From: Shewanella sp. MR-4
Lineage (GTDB): Bacteria; Pseudomonadota; Gammaproteobacteria; Enterobacterales; Shewanellaceae
Assembly (NCBI RefSeq): GCF_000014685.1
Contig: NC_008321.1
Coordinates: 992,001 to 1,056,000 of the forward strand
Reading direction: 5' to 3'
DNA length: 64,000 nt
The notes under the pieces were generated by a model. It saw nothing but the letters and a program-made list of their open reading frames with translations. It searched no databases and was not told the origin of the DNA. Both the position numbers and the translations under genes were made by a program. Of this stretch, positions 7,871 through 16,420 are shown piece by piece (position 1 is the first letter of the stretch; each line of letters begins with the position of its first letter).

Positions 7871-9508
7871 ATGTTCTTGCCCATGAATTCAAATAACGCC
7901 TCCAACTCCACTTCGGCCTTGTCGCAAAACCAGTTTCAAGGTGTTGCAAGTCAAAGCGAAGCTCAGCATTCAGGTGCAAAAGTGCTTATGGTGCAGGGGA
8001 CAACCTCGGATGCGGGCAAAAGTACGCTGGTGGCGGGAATATGTCGATTGCTGGCCAGGCAGGGCGTGAAGGTCGCGCCTTTTAAACCGCAGAATATGGC
8101 GCTCAATAGCGCAGTGACCATTGATGGCGGCGAGATTGGCCGCGCGCAGGCACTGCAAGCCGCAGCCTGTTTTCTCGCGCCGCACACGGATTTTAATCCC
8201 ATCCTGCTTAAGCCAAGTTCGGACACGGGCGCGCAGATCATAGTCCACGGCAAAGCCTTAACCACCCTAGAGGCCTCGGCCTTTTTCGGGGAAAAGTCTA
8301 AGGATTATAAAGCCATGGCGCTAAATGCCGTGCTGGAATCCTTTGCGCGTTTAGGTCAGCAATACCAAACGATTGTGGTTGAAGGGGCGGGAAGCCCTGC
8401 GGAAATCAATCTGCGTGAAGGGGATATCGCCAATATGGGCTTTGCCGAGGCGGTCGATTGCCCGGTGATCATCATTGCCGACATAGATAAAGGCGGGGTA
8501 TTTGCCCATTTGGTGGGCACCTTAGCACTGCTGTCGCCCTCCGAGCAGGCTAGGGTAAAAGGCTTTGTGATCAATCGCTTTCGTGGCGATATTAGCCTGT
8601 TGCAGTCTGGCCTCGATTGGCTCGAGGCCCATACGCAAAAGCCTGTGTTGGGGGTGTTGCCCTATTTGCATGATTTGCATTTAGACGCCGAGGATGCACT
8701 TATCGAGTCGCCCACTAAGCAGGCAAAAAGCCGTTTTAAGGTGCGGGTATTAGTGTATCCCCGCACCAGTAATCACACGGATTTTGACCCACTTAGGTTG
8801 CACCCCGATATCGATTTTGATTATGTGTCGCTCCAGACTCAGGCCACAGCACAGACGCAGGAGATTGCCGCCGATCTGCTGATTTTACCCGGCAGTAAAA
8901 ATGTCCGTGCGGACTTGGCTTTTTTGCGCGAGCAGGGTTGGGATAAGCAGATTGCCAAGCATTTGCGCTACGGCGGTAAGCTACTGGGGATCTGCGGCGG
9001 CTATCAAATGTTGGGCGAACGCATTGCCGATCCCATGGGGATCGAAGACACGCTCGGTGTGAGCCAAGGGCTCGGATATTTACCCATTACCACCGAATTT
9101 AAAGCTGAAAAACAGCTACGTAGGGTCACAGGCCATTTAGCACTGCAAGGGCAACAAGTGGAGGTGAAGGGCTATGAGATCCACTGCGGTGAGTCCCAAT
9201 ATCTCACGTCCAGTGATGCCGCCAAGAGTGCGCCATTACGCTTGAAAAGTGAGAGTGCTTGCGATCAACAGGCAGAAAAGTCTTTTGCCGATGGCTGTTT
9301 AAGTGACGACGGGCAAGTGCTCGGTAGCTATTTACATGGGCTATTCGACAGCCCTGAGGCCTGTCAGCTAGTCCTTAATTGGGCGGGGTTGGAAAATGCT
9401 CAAACGATTGATATCAATGAAATTCGTGAGCAACAGCTGGATCGTTTGGCCGATGTATTAGCCGAGCATCTCGATATGCAAAAACTTGCGTCCATTATAA
9501 ATGCATAA
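7871..9508 (+). CDS. cobQ: Adenosylcobyric acid synthase (glutamine-hydrolysing)
   Basis: Amidates adenosylcobyrinic acid a,c-diamide at four side chains using glutamine and ATP. It is called CobQ in aerobic and CbiP in anaerobic nomenclature. The product is 545 aa from the ATG at 7871; GTG 7868 and ATG 7883 are in-frame alternatives, and conserved sequence begins only about 30 residues later. The N-terminal synthetase domain carries VQGTTSDAGKSTL and VEGAGSPAEINL. The C-terminal class-I amidotransferase domain has nucleophile Cys375 in GICGGYQML and the late SYLHGLFD histidine motif. No ring-building genes and no cbiB are in this window, so it may serve corrinoid remodelling, with CbiB encoded elsewhere. 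Confidence 0.95.
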   Translation: MFLPMNSNNASNSTSALSQNQFQGVASQSEAQHSGAKVLMVQGTTSDAGKSTLVAGICRLLARQGVKVAPFKPQNMALNSAVTIDGGEIGRAQALQAAACFLAPHTDFNPILLKPSSDTGAQIIVHGKALTTLEASAFFGEKSKDYKAMALNAVLESFARLGQQYQTIVVEGAGSPAEINLREGDIANMGFAEAVDCPVIIIADIDKGGVFAHLVGTLALLSPSEQARVKGFVINRFRGDISLLQSGLDWLEAHTQKPVLGVLPYLHDLHLDAEDALIESPTKQAKSRFKVRVLVYPRTSNHTDFDPLRLHPDIDFDYVSLQTQATAQTQEIAADLLILPGSKNVRADLAFLREQGWDKQIAKHLRYGGKLLGICGGYQMLGERIADPMGIEDTLGVSQGLGYLPITTEFKAEKQLRRVTGHLALQGQQVEVKGYEIHCGESQYLTSSDAAKSAPLRLKSESACDQQAEKSFADGCLSDDGQVLGSYLHGLFDSPEACQLVLNWAGLENAQTIDINEIREQQLDRLADVLAEHLDMQKLASIINA

Positions 9509-9536
9509 GAATTAGCAGTAGGAAGAACAGAAGATC

Positions 9537-10172
9537 ATGACAGCAGAGAACGAAAAACAGCTCGACACCGAACAAGCGCAAATCAAGGCTGAACGCCATA
9601 AGGCGCGCCAGCAAAAAGTGAAGGCGGGTGTGGACGCTAAAATTGCCGCCGCCCAAGAAGAAAAAGGCATTCTGCTGGTGCTCACAGGCAATGGCAAAGG
9701 CAAGTCGACCTCAGGTTTTGGCACGGTTGCCCGCGCAGTGGGTCACGGCAAAAAAGCCGCGGTAGTGCAATTTATCAAGGGCACATGGGAATGCGGTGAG
9801 CGTAATCTGCTTGAAGGTGCGGGCGTGGCATTTCATGTGATGGGCACCGGATTTACCTGGGAAACCCAAGACAGAGAAAAGGACACTGCCGCCGCTCTCG
9901 TGGCGTGGGATGCCGCCGAAGCCTTGCTTCAAGACGAAAGTATTGATTGTGTGATGCTCGATGAACTGACCTATATGGTGAGTTACCATTACCTCGATGT
10001 GGAGCGGGTGCTCACGGCGCTGAAAAACCGTCCGCCGATGCAGCATGTGATTATCACTGGCCGTGCTTGCCACCGCGCGATTATCGAACTGGCGGATACG
10101 GTTAGCGAAGTGCAGCCGATTAAACATGCCTTCGAAGCAGGCATTAAAGCGCAGCCGGGATTCGACTATTAA
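9537..10172 (+). CDS. cobO: Corrinoid adenosyltransferase (CobO/BtuR family)
   Basis: Transfers the 5'-deoxyadenosyl group of ATP to the cobalt of reduced corrinoids. The product is 211 aa with a P-loop GNGKGKST at residues 51-58, then AVVQFIKGTWECGE, and LDELTYMV near residue 143. The first 45 residues are charged and likely helical, and correspond to the N-terminal extension of CobA/BtuR proteins. It lies 28 bp after cobQ. Adenosylation allows salvaged cobinamide to enter the CobU-CobS branch. Confidence 0.96.
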   Translation: MTAENEKQLDTEQAQIKAERHKARQQKVKAGVDAKIAAAQEEKGILLVLTGNGKGKSTSGFGTVARAVGHGKKAAVVQFIKGTWECGERNLLEGAGVAFHVMGTGFTWETQDREKDTAAALVAWDAAEALLQDESIDCVMLDELTYMVSYHYLDVERVLTALKNRPPMQHVIITGRACHRAIIELADTVSEVQPIKHAFEAGIKAQPGFDY

Positions 10173-10327
10173 ACAGTGCGGCTTAGGCGGATTGGTTACA
10201 CCGCGAGCCGCCCTTTAAACCCCATTAGGGCTGTTGTTCCTCGGTAAAATCCGTTAGCGTCACTATGGTTAGCGTTTTTATCTATAGCCGTTAGCGTGAG
10301 TAGCATGGGTAACTCAAGGATGATGCG

Positions 10328-11365
10328 ATGAATAAACGTATTGTGATTTGTGCCGACGGAACTTGGAATCGGCCAGAGAAAGACCTTAAGGTGGATTTTC
10401 CCACTAATGTGCTGCGTCTGGCGCGGGCCATCAGCCCTATGGCGGCCGATGGAAAACCCCAGCAGGTGTTTTACGACTGGGGCGTTGGCTCCTATTACGA
10501 TCAAGCCATTGGCGGCGCGACGGGGCGTGGGCTGCACAAAAATATCATGGATGGTTACCGCTATTTAGTGCAGAACTATTCCCCCGGTGATGAGATCTAT
10601 CTGTTTGGCTTTAGCCGAGGCGCTTACACAGTGCGCTGTTTATGTGGCCTTATCAATAATTGCGGCATCCTCAAGCGTCCCGATGCGAGGCTTATTCAAC
10701 AAGCCTTTGACCACTATAAAAAAAGCAGCGCGCCCTTTGCCCCAAGCGGCGATAAATCCGTTGAATTTAGACAACAGCACAGCCACGAATCGCGGGAGAT
10801 TAAGTTTGTTGGCGTGTGGGATACGGTGGGCGCCATGGGGATCCCGATTTCGTTTCTCGGCTTATTCGAAGATAAAGACGAGTTTTACGACACTAAGATT
10901 GGCCGTAATGTGCGGGTTGCCCGCCATGCCTTAGCGATAGACGAACATCGCAGCGACTTCGAACCTACGATTTGGCAAGTGCGCGACAATATGGATATGC
11001 AACAGGTCTGGTTTGCCGGTGCCCATAGCAATATTGGCGGCAGCTATCTGCCAGATAAGGATGGCTCGCTATTGTCGGATAATGCGCTCGCGTGGATGAT
11101 GGCCGAGGCTGAGCGATTTAATTTGAGCTTAGAGCCGCACCTAGCGGCGAGTTTGCATCCCAATCCTTTGGCGACTTTACACGACTCGCGCCGCAGTTTT
11201 TACCGAATTAAGCAATCTTATTTGCGCACAATTGACCCTAACGTCGCGCCCGTGTTGCTGCATCGCTCGGTGAAAACCCGCTGGGATCAAGACCCTAAAT
11301 ATCGGCCTAAAAACCTGCAGACCTACCTTGAGCAGTACGGCTGGCCAGAAGAATTCATCGATTAA
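10328..11365 (+). CDS. DUF2235 alpha/beta-hydrolase (Tle1-like fold)
   Basis: The 345-aa protein begins with MNKRIVICADGTWNRPE and carries GFSRGAY at 94-100, a GxSxG nucleophile elbow with Ser96. The later VWDTVGAMG segment is typical of DUF2235, the domain shared with Tle1 phospholipase effectors of type VI secretion. No signal peptide, membrane segment or VgrG/PAAR partner is seen nearby. The gene sits in the corrinoid series, 155 bp after cobO and only 14 bp before btuF, with an AAGGATG ribosome site. A lipase, esterase or other hydrolase activity is plausible; its relation to B12 metabolism is unknown. Confidence 0.8.
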   Translation: MNKRIVICADGTWNRPEKDLKVDFPTNVLRLARAISPMAADGKPQQVFYDWGVGSYYDQAIGGATGRGLHKNIMDGYRYLVQNYSPGDEIYLFGFSRGAYTVRCLCGLINNCGILKRPDARLIQQAFDHYKKSSAPFAPSGDKSVEFRQQHSHESREIKFVGVWDTVGAMGIPISFLGLFEDKDEFYDTKIGRNVRVARHALAIDEHRSDFEPTIWQVRDNMDMQQVWFAGAHSNIGGSYLPDKDGSLLSDNALAWMMAEAERFNLSLEPHLAASLHPNPLATLHDSRRSFYRIKQSYLRTIDPNVAPVLLHRSVKTRWDQDPKYRPKNLQTYLEQYGWPEEFID

Positions 11366-11379
11366 ATATAAGGAATATC

Positions 11380-12204
11380 ATGTTCATGCGACGCTTTATT
11401 GCCCTCGGCCTGAGCTTGGCGCTGTTACCCATAGCGGCGATGGCCGAGCCTGCAAAACGTATTATTGCGCTTTCGCCCCACGCGGTTGAAATGCTCTATG
11501 CCATTGGCGCGGGGGAGTCGATTGTGGCCGCGACAGATTATGCGGATTATCCCGAAGCGGCGAAAAAAATCCCCAGTATCGGGGGGTATTATGGGATCCA
11601 GATTGAGCGGGTATTAGAGCTAAATCCCGATCTGATTGTGGTGTGGGACACGGGCAATAAAGCCGAGGATATCAACCAACTCAAAAGCTTAGGTTTTAAA
11701 CTCTATAGCAGTTCCCCCAAGACCCTTGAGGATGTCGCCAAAGAAATTGAGGAGTTAGGAGCGCTCACGGGGCGCACAGAGCAGGCGAGCCAAGTGGCGG
11801 CCGATTATCGCAATCAGCTGCTGCAATTACGCAGTGAGAATGCCGCGAAATCCGAGCCAAAGGTGTTTTATCAGCTGTGGTCAACGCCGTTAATGACGGT
11901 CGCGAAAAACAGTTGGATCCAGCAAATCATCGGTGTGTGTCACGGTAAAAATGTTTTTTACGATGCGGCGAGTGATTACCCGCAGGTGAGCTTGGAGAAT
12001 GTGTTAATGACCTTGCCCGAGGTGATTTTACAGAGCGAAGAGGAAGGCAATGTCAAAGGGGTTGATTGGAGCAAATGGACCGAAATTCCTGCGGTTAAAA
12101 ACCAGCATATTTATCAATTAAATGCCGACCTATTACACCGGGCAACGCCAAGGGCACTACTCGGTGTAAAGGCAGTCTGTGATGCTTTGGATAAAGCGCG
12201 TTAA
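11380..12204 (+). CDS. btuF: Periplasmic corrinoid-binding protein of the BtuCDF importer
   Basis: Captures B12 or related corrinoids in the periplasm and delivers them to BtuC. The 274-aa product has a signal peptide (basic MRR, hydrophobic GLSLALLPIAAM, probable cleavage after AMA at residue 22). The class III binding-protein start RIIALSPHAVEMLYAIGAG follows, then PSIGGYYGIQIERVLELNPD. It is the last gene of the corrinoid series, 14 bp after the DUF2235 gene, with an AAGGAA ribosome site. An iron-siderophore ligand is possible by family but unlikely in this context. Confidence 0.92.
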   Translation: MFMRRFIALGLSLALLPIAAMAEPAKRIIALSPHAVEMLYAIGAGESIVAATDYADYPEAAKKIPSIGGYYGIQIERVLELNPDLIVVWDTGNKAEDINQLKSLGFKLYSSSPKTLEDVAKEIEELGALTGRTEQASQVAADYRNQLLQLRSENAAKSEPKVFYQLWSTPLMTVAKNSWIQQIIGVCHGKNVFYDAASDYPQVSLENVLMTLPEVILQSEEEGNVKGVDWSKWTEIPAVKNQHIYQLNADLLHRATPRALLGVKAVCDALDKAR

Positions 12205-12282
12205 TCGCATATCACATATTATTCAATTTAATGCAATGTACTGTTTTATTGATATTTATCATCAAAATAATAAGGAAGTTCC

Positions 12283-12666
12283 ATGCATACATTACTGACT
12301 TGTTTGTTTATCGCTATGTTATTGCCGTATTTGGCCAAAGGGCCCGTCGCATGGGCAATGGCCAAAGCGGGCGGTTATGATAATCATCACCCGCGTACTC
12401 AACAGGCGCAATTAACCGGATTTGGTGCACGGGCTCTCGCTGGGCATCAAAACGCCTTCGAATCTCTACTGATTTTTGGTTTAGCCGTAGTGACGGTTAT
12501 CGCCACGGGCAAAGTCACTGCGACTGCTGAGTGGTTAGCGGTTGTGCATATCGCCGCGCGGGTGGCGTATCAGATCTTGTATCTGCTGAATAAAGGCACG
12601 TTGCGTTCATTGTCTTGGTTTGTGGCGATTTTCAGCGCCTTTGGAGTCTTCTTCCAAGCGTTTTAA
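12283..12666 (+). CDS. MAPEG family membrane protein
   Basis: The 127-aa protein has four hydrophobic segments, at roughly 2-20, 57-75, 80-98 and 105-125. A conserved MAPEG-like stretch, GARALAGHQNAFESLLIFG, includes the Asn-Ala-Phe-Glu core. MAPEG proteins are membrane-associated eicosanoid and glutathione-metabolism relatives; in bacteria the substrate is usually unknown. An AAGGAAG ribosome site precedes the ATG. It follows btuF by 78 bp in the same direction without an obvious terminator, but there is no functional reason to link it to B12. Confidence 0.85.
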   Translation: MHTLLTCLFIAMLLPYLAKGPVAWAMAKAGGYDNHHPRTQQAQLTGFGARALAGHQNAFESLLIFGLAVVTVIATGKVTATAEWLAVVHIAARVAYQILYLLNKGTLRSLSWFVAIFSAFGVFFQAF

Positions 12667-12719
12667 CAGCCTGGTGTTGGTTAACAGTGATGTGAGTCTC
12701 TCAGACCGAAGGAGTGGAG

Positions 12720-13034
12720 ATGAGAGTGGTGGATACTGAGAATCGAGCCTGGTTTTTGTTTGAACATGAGGGTGACCTTTATCTGGATGCTAACTGCAGT
12801 ATGAGTGCATTTGGTTATCACTACTTGATCCAATTAAATGAACAGGAATTGGCGCGCTATCGTGAGATGGGGCGAGCATACTTAACGCAACTTGCCTACG
12901 ACATTCATTATTCGGTGCCGATTGCTGAAAACAGCCGCTCAATTTATCGAGGCAGAGATCAATCCAGAGAGTTTGAACCCTTAACTCGTCGCGCTATCCA
13001 ACTATGGGGAGAAAGGCTTCCTCCAACAACTTAA
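12720..13034 (+). CDS. Hypothetical protein, 104 aa
   Basis: I do not recognise a family. The product begins MRVVDTENRAWFLFEHEGDLYLDANC and is soluble and mixed alpha/beta, with no signal peptide or membrane segment. An AAGGAG ribosome site at 12709-12714 lies 5 nt before this ATG. A GTG at 12714 overlaps that site and is therefore not the likely start. Tyr and Arg are frequent in the C-terminal half. It lies 53 bp after the MAPEG gene and may be cotranscribed. Confidence 0.7.
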   Translation: MRVVDTENRAWFLFEHEGDLYLDANCSMSAFGYHYLIQLNEQELARYREMGRAYLTQLAYDIHYSVPIAENSRSIYRGRDQSREFEPLTRRAIQLWGERLPPTT

Positions 13035-13063
13035 GACTGCGCTATAGCCTAGGCTTGACTTGC

Positions 13064-13079
13064 TGTGTCAAAAATCACA
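13064..13079. promoter_or_regulatory. CRP-like site
   Basis: TGTGTCAAAAATCACA matches the CRP consensus TGTGA-N6-TCACA at nine of ten key positions. It lies in the 343-bp gap (13035-13377) between two + strand hypotheticals, about 300 bp before the next start. The rest of this gap is AT-rich, with no gene seen. Confidence 0.35.
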
Positions 13080-13377
13080 ACTGATGAATTTATCGTCGAT
13101 TTTCTGACATTAGTTAAGCGGAACATGATTTATTGTCACTTAAAAATCTATGTCAAATAATCGCTCATTTTTAATGGTTAACAGCCAATTTTGACGGCTA
13201 GAAGCTGGCTTTAGTCTCAAATAGCTAAATTGATGTAATTAAAGGTTTTTGTGTTTCTCTATCCTATTGAATAATGGTGGTAATTTGACAATTTTAAGCC
13301 ATTAAATTGACAGTTTTCTTTATGAAAAACCTCAGTTATATTGCAGTTGTTGATACAATTGTTGAGGTTTAAAAACC

Positions 13378-13602
13378 ATGTTACGTCTAATGACCTATGG
13401 CATTGTCGCCTTTGCATCTTGGTTTATTTATCAGGATGTGTCTGACCATTTTGGGATGGAGACCTTTGATAAGGTCTTGGTGGAGAATGTGCAACATAAG
13501 GTTGAGGCTCGAAAGGCAAAAGCAGCGGCGGAGCAATACGCACAGCAGCTTAAGCGTCAGGCCGCAGCCGACTGCCAAACGACAAACGCATGCACTCAAT
13601 AA
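13378..13602 (+). CDS. Small hypothetical protein with one N-terminal hydrophobic segment
   Basis: The 74-aa product has a hydrophobic N-terminus (LMTYGIVAFASWFIYQDV). An Ala/Lys/Gln-rich, probably helical segment at about 30-62 follows (VQHKVEARKAKAAAEQYAQQ), then a Cys-containing tail. It could be a membrane-anchored short coiled coil or a periplasmic protein with an uncleaved anchor. The ribosome site is weak: GAGG lies 11 nt upstream. No family is recognised. Confidence 0.55.
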   Translation: MLRLMTYGIVAFASWFIYQDVSDHFGMETFDKVLVENVQHKVEARKAKAAAEQYAQQLKRQAAADCQTTNACTQ

Positions 13603-13667
13603 CGGCGATGTATCATCTTTGTTCTTGCTGCGCATAAGTAAGAAGCTGTTCGCCACAGTGTCATAGT

Positions 13668-13697
13668 AGAGGGGCAAATAATCCTATTTGCCCCTCT
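13668..13697. terminator. Perfect 13-bp inverted repeat downstream of the small gene
   Basis: AGAGGGGCAAATA (13668-13680) pairs with TATTTGCCCCTCT (13685-13697) around a 4-nt loop. The stem is strong, but the following sequence (TGGGCTTTAAG) is not a clean U-tract. It may be a terminator or a repeat-associated hairpin. Confidence 0.5.
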
Positions 13698-14484
13698 TGG
13701 GCTTTAAGTTGCAGGGCTTCACCCTAAACTCTACTAAGGAGGAAAGTTCGTTCTATCCTCCTTATATGGTTTTCACAAGCAGCTAAGATGCCCTACGAAG
13801 TTGAAGGCCTACGGCCTTCCTCAGGCAGAGCAGTTGACAAATCGCCAGTAACTTCCTGCAAAGTAAACTTTAAGTGATTTAGTCATTCGTAATACTGAGC
13901 ATTACTCTGTTATAGAACCCATAAATTCTTAGGAATACCGCTCATCTAAGGACGATTTTCATCTGGGGGACGTCATACTTTTGACTTAATTTACCCTAAA
14001 TTGAAAAAAATTATACTCACCTATATTGATATTAAAAGTGAAAACTAACGATTTTATTAGCGCACAACAATAAGAATGTCGATATCATTTTTATGCAGTT
14101 AATTCTCACTCTGTAAATAAAAGTGATACAGATGGAATAATCAAGGTTTGAAATGTTCTTATATTTTTACCGAACGCAATTCAGGGTTTGGTTTAACTAT
14201 GGTATTGAAATTAATGTTTAATATTTAGATGACATTGGCGATTAACATTATTCTTTCCTTTTTATTAGATTGTTCATTACCGTGATAACAATAATGGCCA
14301 AACTTCTATATCAGTATAAGCACTCACTTCTTAACTCATATTCCAATATTTTCTAAATCAATATTCCAACTCCAACTTAGTTCGCTTAAGCAGGCTTGGC
14401 CATTATCTATACAGATTTCAAATTGTGCTGCTAGAATGGTGTTAGTTTTTTGACGCCGACTAAAATGACTAAGAATCACCACAT
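13698..14484. other. Gene-poor AT-rich region upstream of the minor-pilin operon
   Basis: About 790 bp have no credible frame on either strand. Near the left end is a second inverted repeat, TAAGGAGGA (13735-13743) with TCCTCCTTA (13756-13764). A 17-bp palindrome, GAAGGCC-TAC-GGCCTTC, lies at 13803-13819. From about 13860 to the pilE start the sequence is strongly AT-rich and probably contains the pil promoter, but I cannot place it. It may be decayed or acquired DNA. Confidence 0.5.
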
Positions 14485-14880
14485 ATGAAACTCAGTAAAA
14501 TCAAAGTTAATACTGGATTTACGCTAATTGAATTGATGATAGCTATTGCCATAGTCGGCATACTGGCCAGTATTGCATTACCGTCATATCAGGAGCATGT
14601 ACGCAACACCCGTAGGACTGATGCCCGTGATGCACTAAGCAATGCCGCTCAGATTATGGAGCGCCAATACACATCAACCAATACCTATACTGGTGGCACT
14701 ATAGTCAAAGATGTCGCATTTTCCTCGCCAAGTGGTTATTACAGTGTGACGGCCACCGAACTGACAACGGGCACCTATACCTTAGTCTCAACGGCTAATG
14801 CCCCCCAGGATAAAGACGTTGCCTGTAAAACCATGAGCATCAACCATACAGGTACGAAGACGCCAGCTGCATGTTGGTAA
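14485..14880 (+). CDS. pilE: Type IV pilin-like protein PilE
   Basis: Class IVa prepilin, 131 aa. The leader MKLSKIKVNTG ends at Gly11, and PilD-type cleavage and methylation are expected at Phe12. The hydrophobic helix FTLIELMIAIAIVGILASIA carries the conserved Glu at mature position 5. The C-terminal domain has a cysteine pair (VACK, AACW) suggesting the pilin disulfide loop. It is the first of five co-oriented prepilin genes and probably a minor pilin rather than the major subunit, judging by operon type. Confidence 0.88.
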   Translation: MKLSKIKVNTGFTLIELMIAIAIVGILASIALPSYQEHVRNTRRTDARDALSNAAQIMERQYTSTNTYTGGTIVKDVAFSSPSGYYSVTATELTTGTYTLVSTANAPQDKDVACKTMSINHTGTKTPAACW

Positions 14881-14904
14881 CCATACAAGGAAGTGGGCAT
14901 ATAG

Positions 14905-15363
14905 ATGAGCACTAAGAAAATCCTAGGGTTTACCTTAACCGAGCTCATGGTTGTAGTGGCCATAGTGGCCATCATAGCAGGCATTGCAGCCCCCTCATTT
15001 GCGTCTATGATACGCGAAAATACCGCACGTACTCAGGTCAATGAATTGTTAGCATTGACGAATTATGCCCGTTCGGAAGCCATAAAGCGTCAATCCAATA
15101 TCCAAGTTGCAATCACCTCGTTGGGTGCTTCTGGTTGGAAGGCTCAGATACTGTCTGGTACGGAGTTGCTCAAAGAAATGGATAAATCCGGCAGTGTTGT
15201 GAGCGTCAGTGCTGTCAATTTAGGTTTTGATATGCGAGGTCGACGCGCTACTGGTACAGATAATTGTGTCAGTGTCAGTTACAGCAGCTACACAAAGCAA
15301 CTACAGGTTGGACTCGGGGGGAGCCTCAAAGTGACAAGTGGCAGTTGCCCAGAATCATCCTGA
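14905..15363 (+). CDS. fimT: Minor pseudopilin FimT/GspH family
   Basis: The 152-aa prepilin has a short leader MSTKKILG, with cleavage expected before Phe9 of FTLTELMVVVAIVAIIAG and Glu at mature position 5. The LALTNYARSEAIKRQSNIQV segment is characteristic of the GspH/FimT domain. It would act in priming pilus assembly with PilV, PilW and PilX at the inner membrane. It starts 24 bp after pilE. Confidence 0.87.
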   Translation: MSTKKILGFTLTELMVVVAIVAIIAGIAAPSFASMIRENTARTQVNELLALTNYARSEAIKRQSNIQVAITSLGASGWKAQILSGTELLKEMDKSGSVVSVSAVNLGFDMRGRRATGTDNCVSVSYSSYTKQLQVGLGGSLKVTSGSCPESS

Positions 15364-15392
15364 TAACTAAAAACAAGCGTATGGGAAATGGA

Positions 15393-15809
15393 ATGAACAA
15401 GCGCAAGCAAAAAGGATTTTCTCTGATAGAGATCATGGTGACTTCTTTTATTGTGGCCTTTGGAATACTGGGCATGGCGGCTTTGCAGCTCAAGTCGCTA
15501 CAGGCCGCGCATTCGGCATATCAAAGAACGATTGCCAGTGTGATTGCTATGGATGTGGTTGAACGCCTTTGGGCCAATATGGCCATGGATACTCCGCTCA
15601 CCGAAACTCAGTTACAGGAACAGTCACTCGCTCACTGGCAGCAAACGGCCAATAGTCGTCAGTCTTTGCCAGGTTTGGGGCTAACGCTCACCAATGCCAC
15701 TGGCACTAACACCTATGTTATTACTGTGGACTGGGGAGAGTCACGCTTTGGGGAAAACGATGTCCCGTCTCAGTTTATTTACTCCGTCGATCTCTATCCC
15801 GGCAGTTGA
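15393..15809 (+). CDS. pilV: Minor pilin PilV-like
   Basis: Prepilin-like protein of 138 aa from the ATG at 15393, with leader MNKRKQKG and helix FSLIEIMVTSFIVAFGILGMA. AALQLKSLQAAHSAYQR is typical of PilV. Upstream in-frame starts exist (ATG 15381 and one inside fimT), but GGGA 6 nt before 15393 and the standard leader length favour this start. Its stop TGA overlaps the GAGG ribosome site of pilW. Confidence 0.85.
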   Translation: MNKRKQKGFSLIEIMVTSFIVAFGILGMAALQLKSLQAAHSAYQRTIASVIAMDVVERLWANMAMDTPLTETQLQEQSLAHWQQTANSRQSLPGLGLTLTNATGTNTYVITVDWGESRFGENDVPSQFIYSVDLYPGS

Positions 15810-15817
15810 GGCCTGTA

Positions 15818-16354
15818 ATGCACAAACTCATTTTATTACCTAAGGTCACTCAGACAGGATTCACCCTAATTGAGTTGATGATCAGCCTTACACTCGGTCT
15901 TGTCGTCATGCTGGGCGCATCACAGATTTTTGTTAGCGTTAATAAGGCTTATGTCGAAACCCAGCGTTTTTCTCAGCTACAGGGGGACTTATCTCTCATC
16001 AGTGACATGCTGGCATCTGACGTGCGCGCGGCCTCAAGCGTTATCGTGGCCAGCGACGCTAACGGCAACAGTATACTGACATTGGTATTAGCGACGGGCA
16101 ATGTTGTCTACAACCTAGCTAGTGGTAGTTTAAATCGCACCCAAGCTGGTGTGACTGAAACAATGACGGAGCAAGGTTCGAGCTTTACGAGTCAGTGTAT
16201 TGCTAAGGACCTAAGCACTTCGTGTGATAGCCCTATCATGCTTAAGCTCGCGGTTGGACTTAATTCCAGTGATGGCACAACTACCCGAGTTCACTTAGTC
16301 GAATTCAATGTCGCGATACGCAATAACGTGTTGGCGGTAAAGTTTTCGAGTTAA
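15818..16354 (+). CDS. pilW: Minor pilin PilW-like, short
   Basis: From the ATG at 15818 (178 aa), leader MHKLILLPKVTQTG precedes FTLIELMISLTLGLVVMLGA. The downstream segment QRFSQLQGDLSLISDMLASDVRAA is PilW-like. A TTG at 15806 in the same frame is excluded as start because GAGG at 15808-15811 serves the ATG. The product is shorter than PilW of many gammaproteobacteria (often over 250 aa), but the frame ends cleanly with TAA and no disruption is visible. Confidence 0.8.
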   Translation: MHKLILLPKVTQTGFTLIELMISLTLGLVVMLGASQIFVSVNKAYVETQRFSQLQGDLSLISDMLASDVRAASSVIVASDANGNSILTLVLATGNVVYNLASGSLNRTQAGVTETMTEQGSSFTSQCIAKDLSTSCDSPIMLKLAVGLNSSDGTTTRVHLVEFNVAIRNNVLAVKFSS

Positions 16355-16420
16355 TAGACGGTTTTTGAAGAGTTGATGAATATCTTCACTCTCTAAATAA
16401 GCGCATAAGAAGGGAATAAC

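Noticed and set aside
7963..8265. Antisense frames in cobQ
   Set aside because: Shadows of the GC-rich codon pattern of a well-recognised gene.
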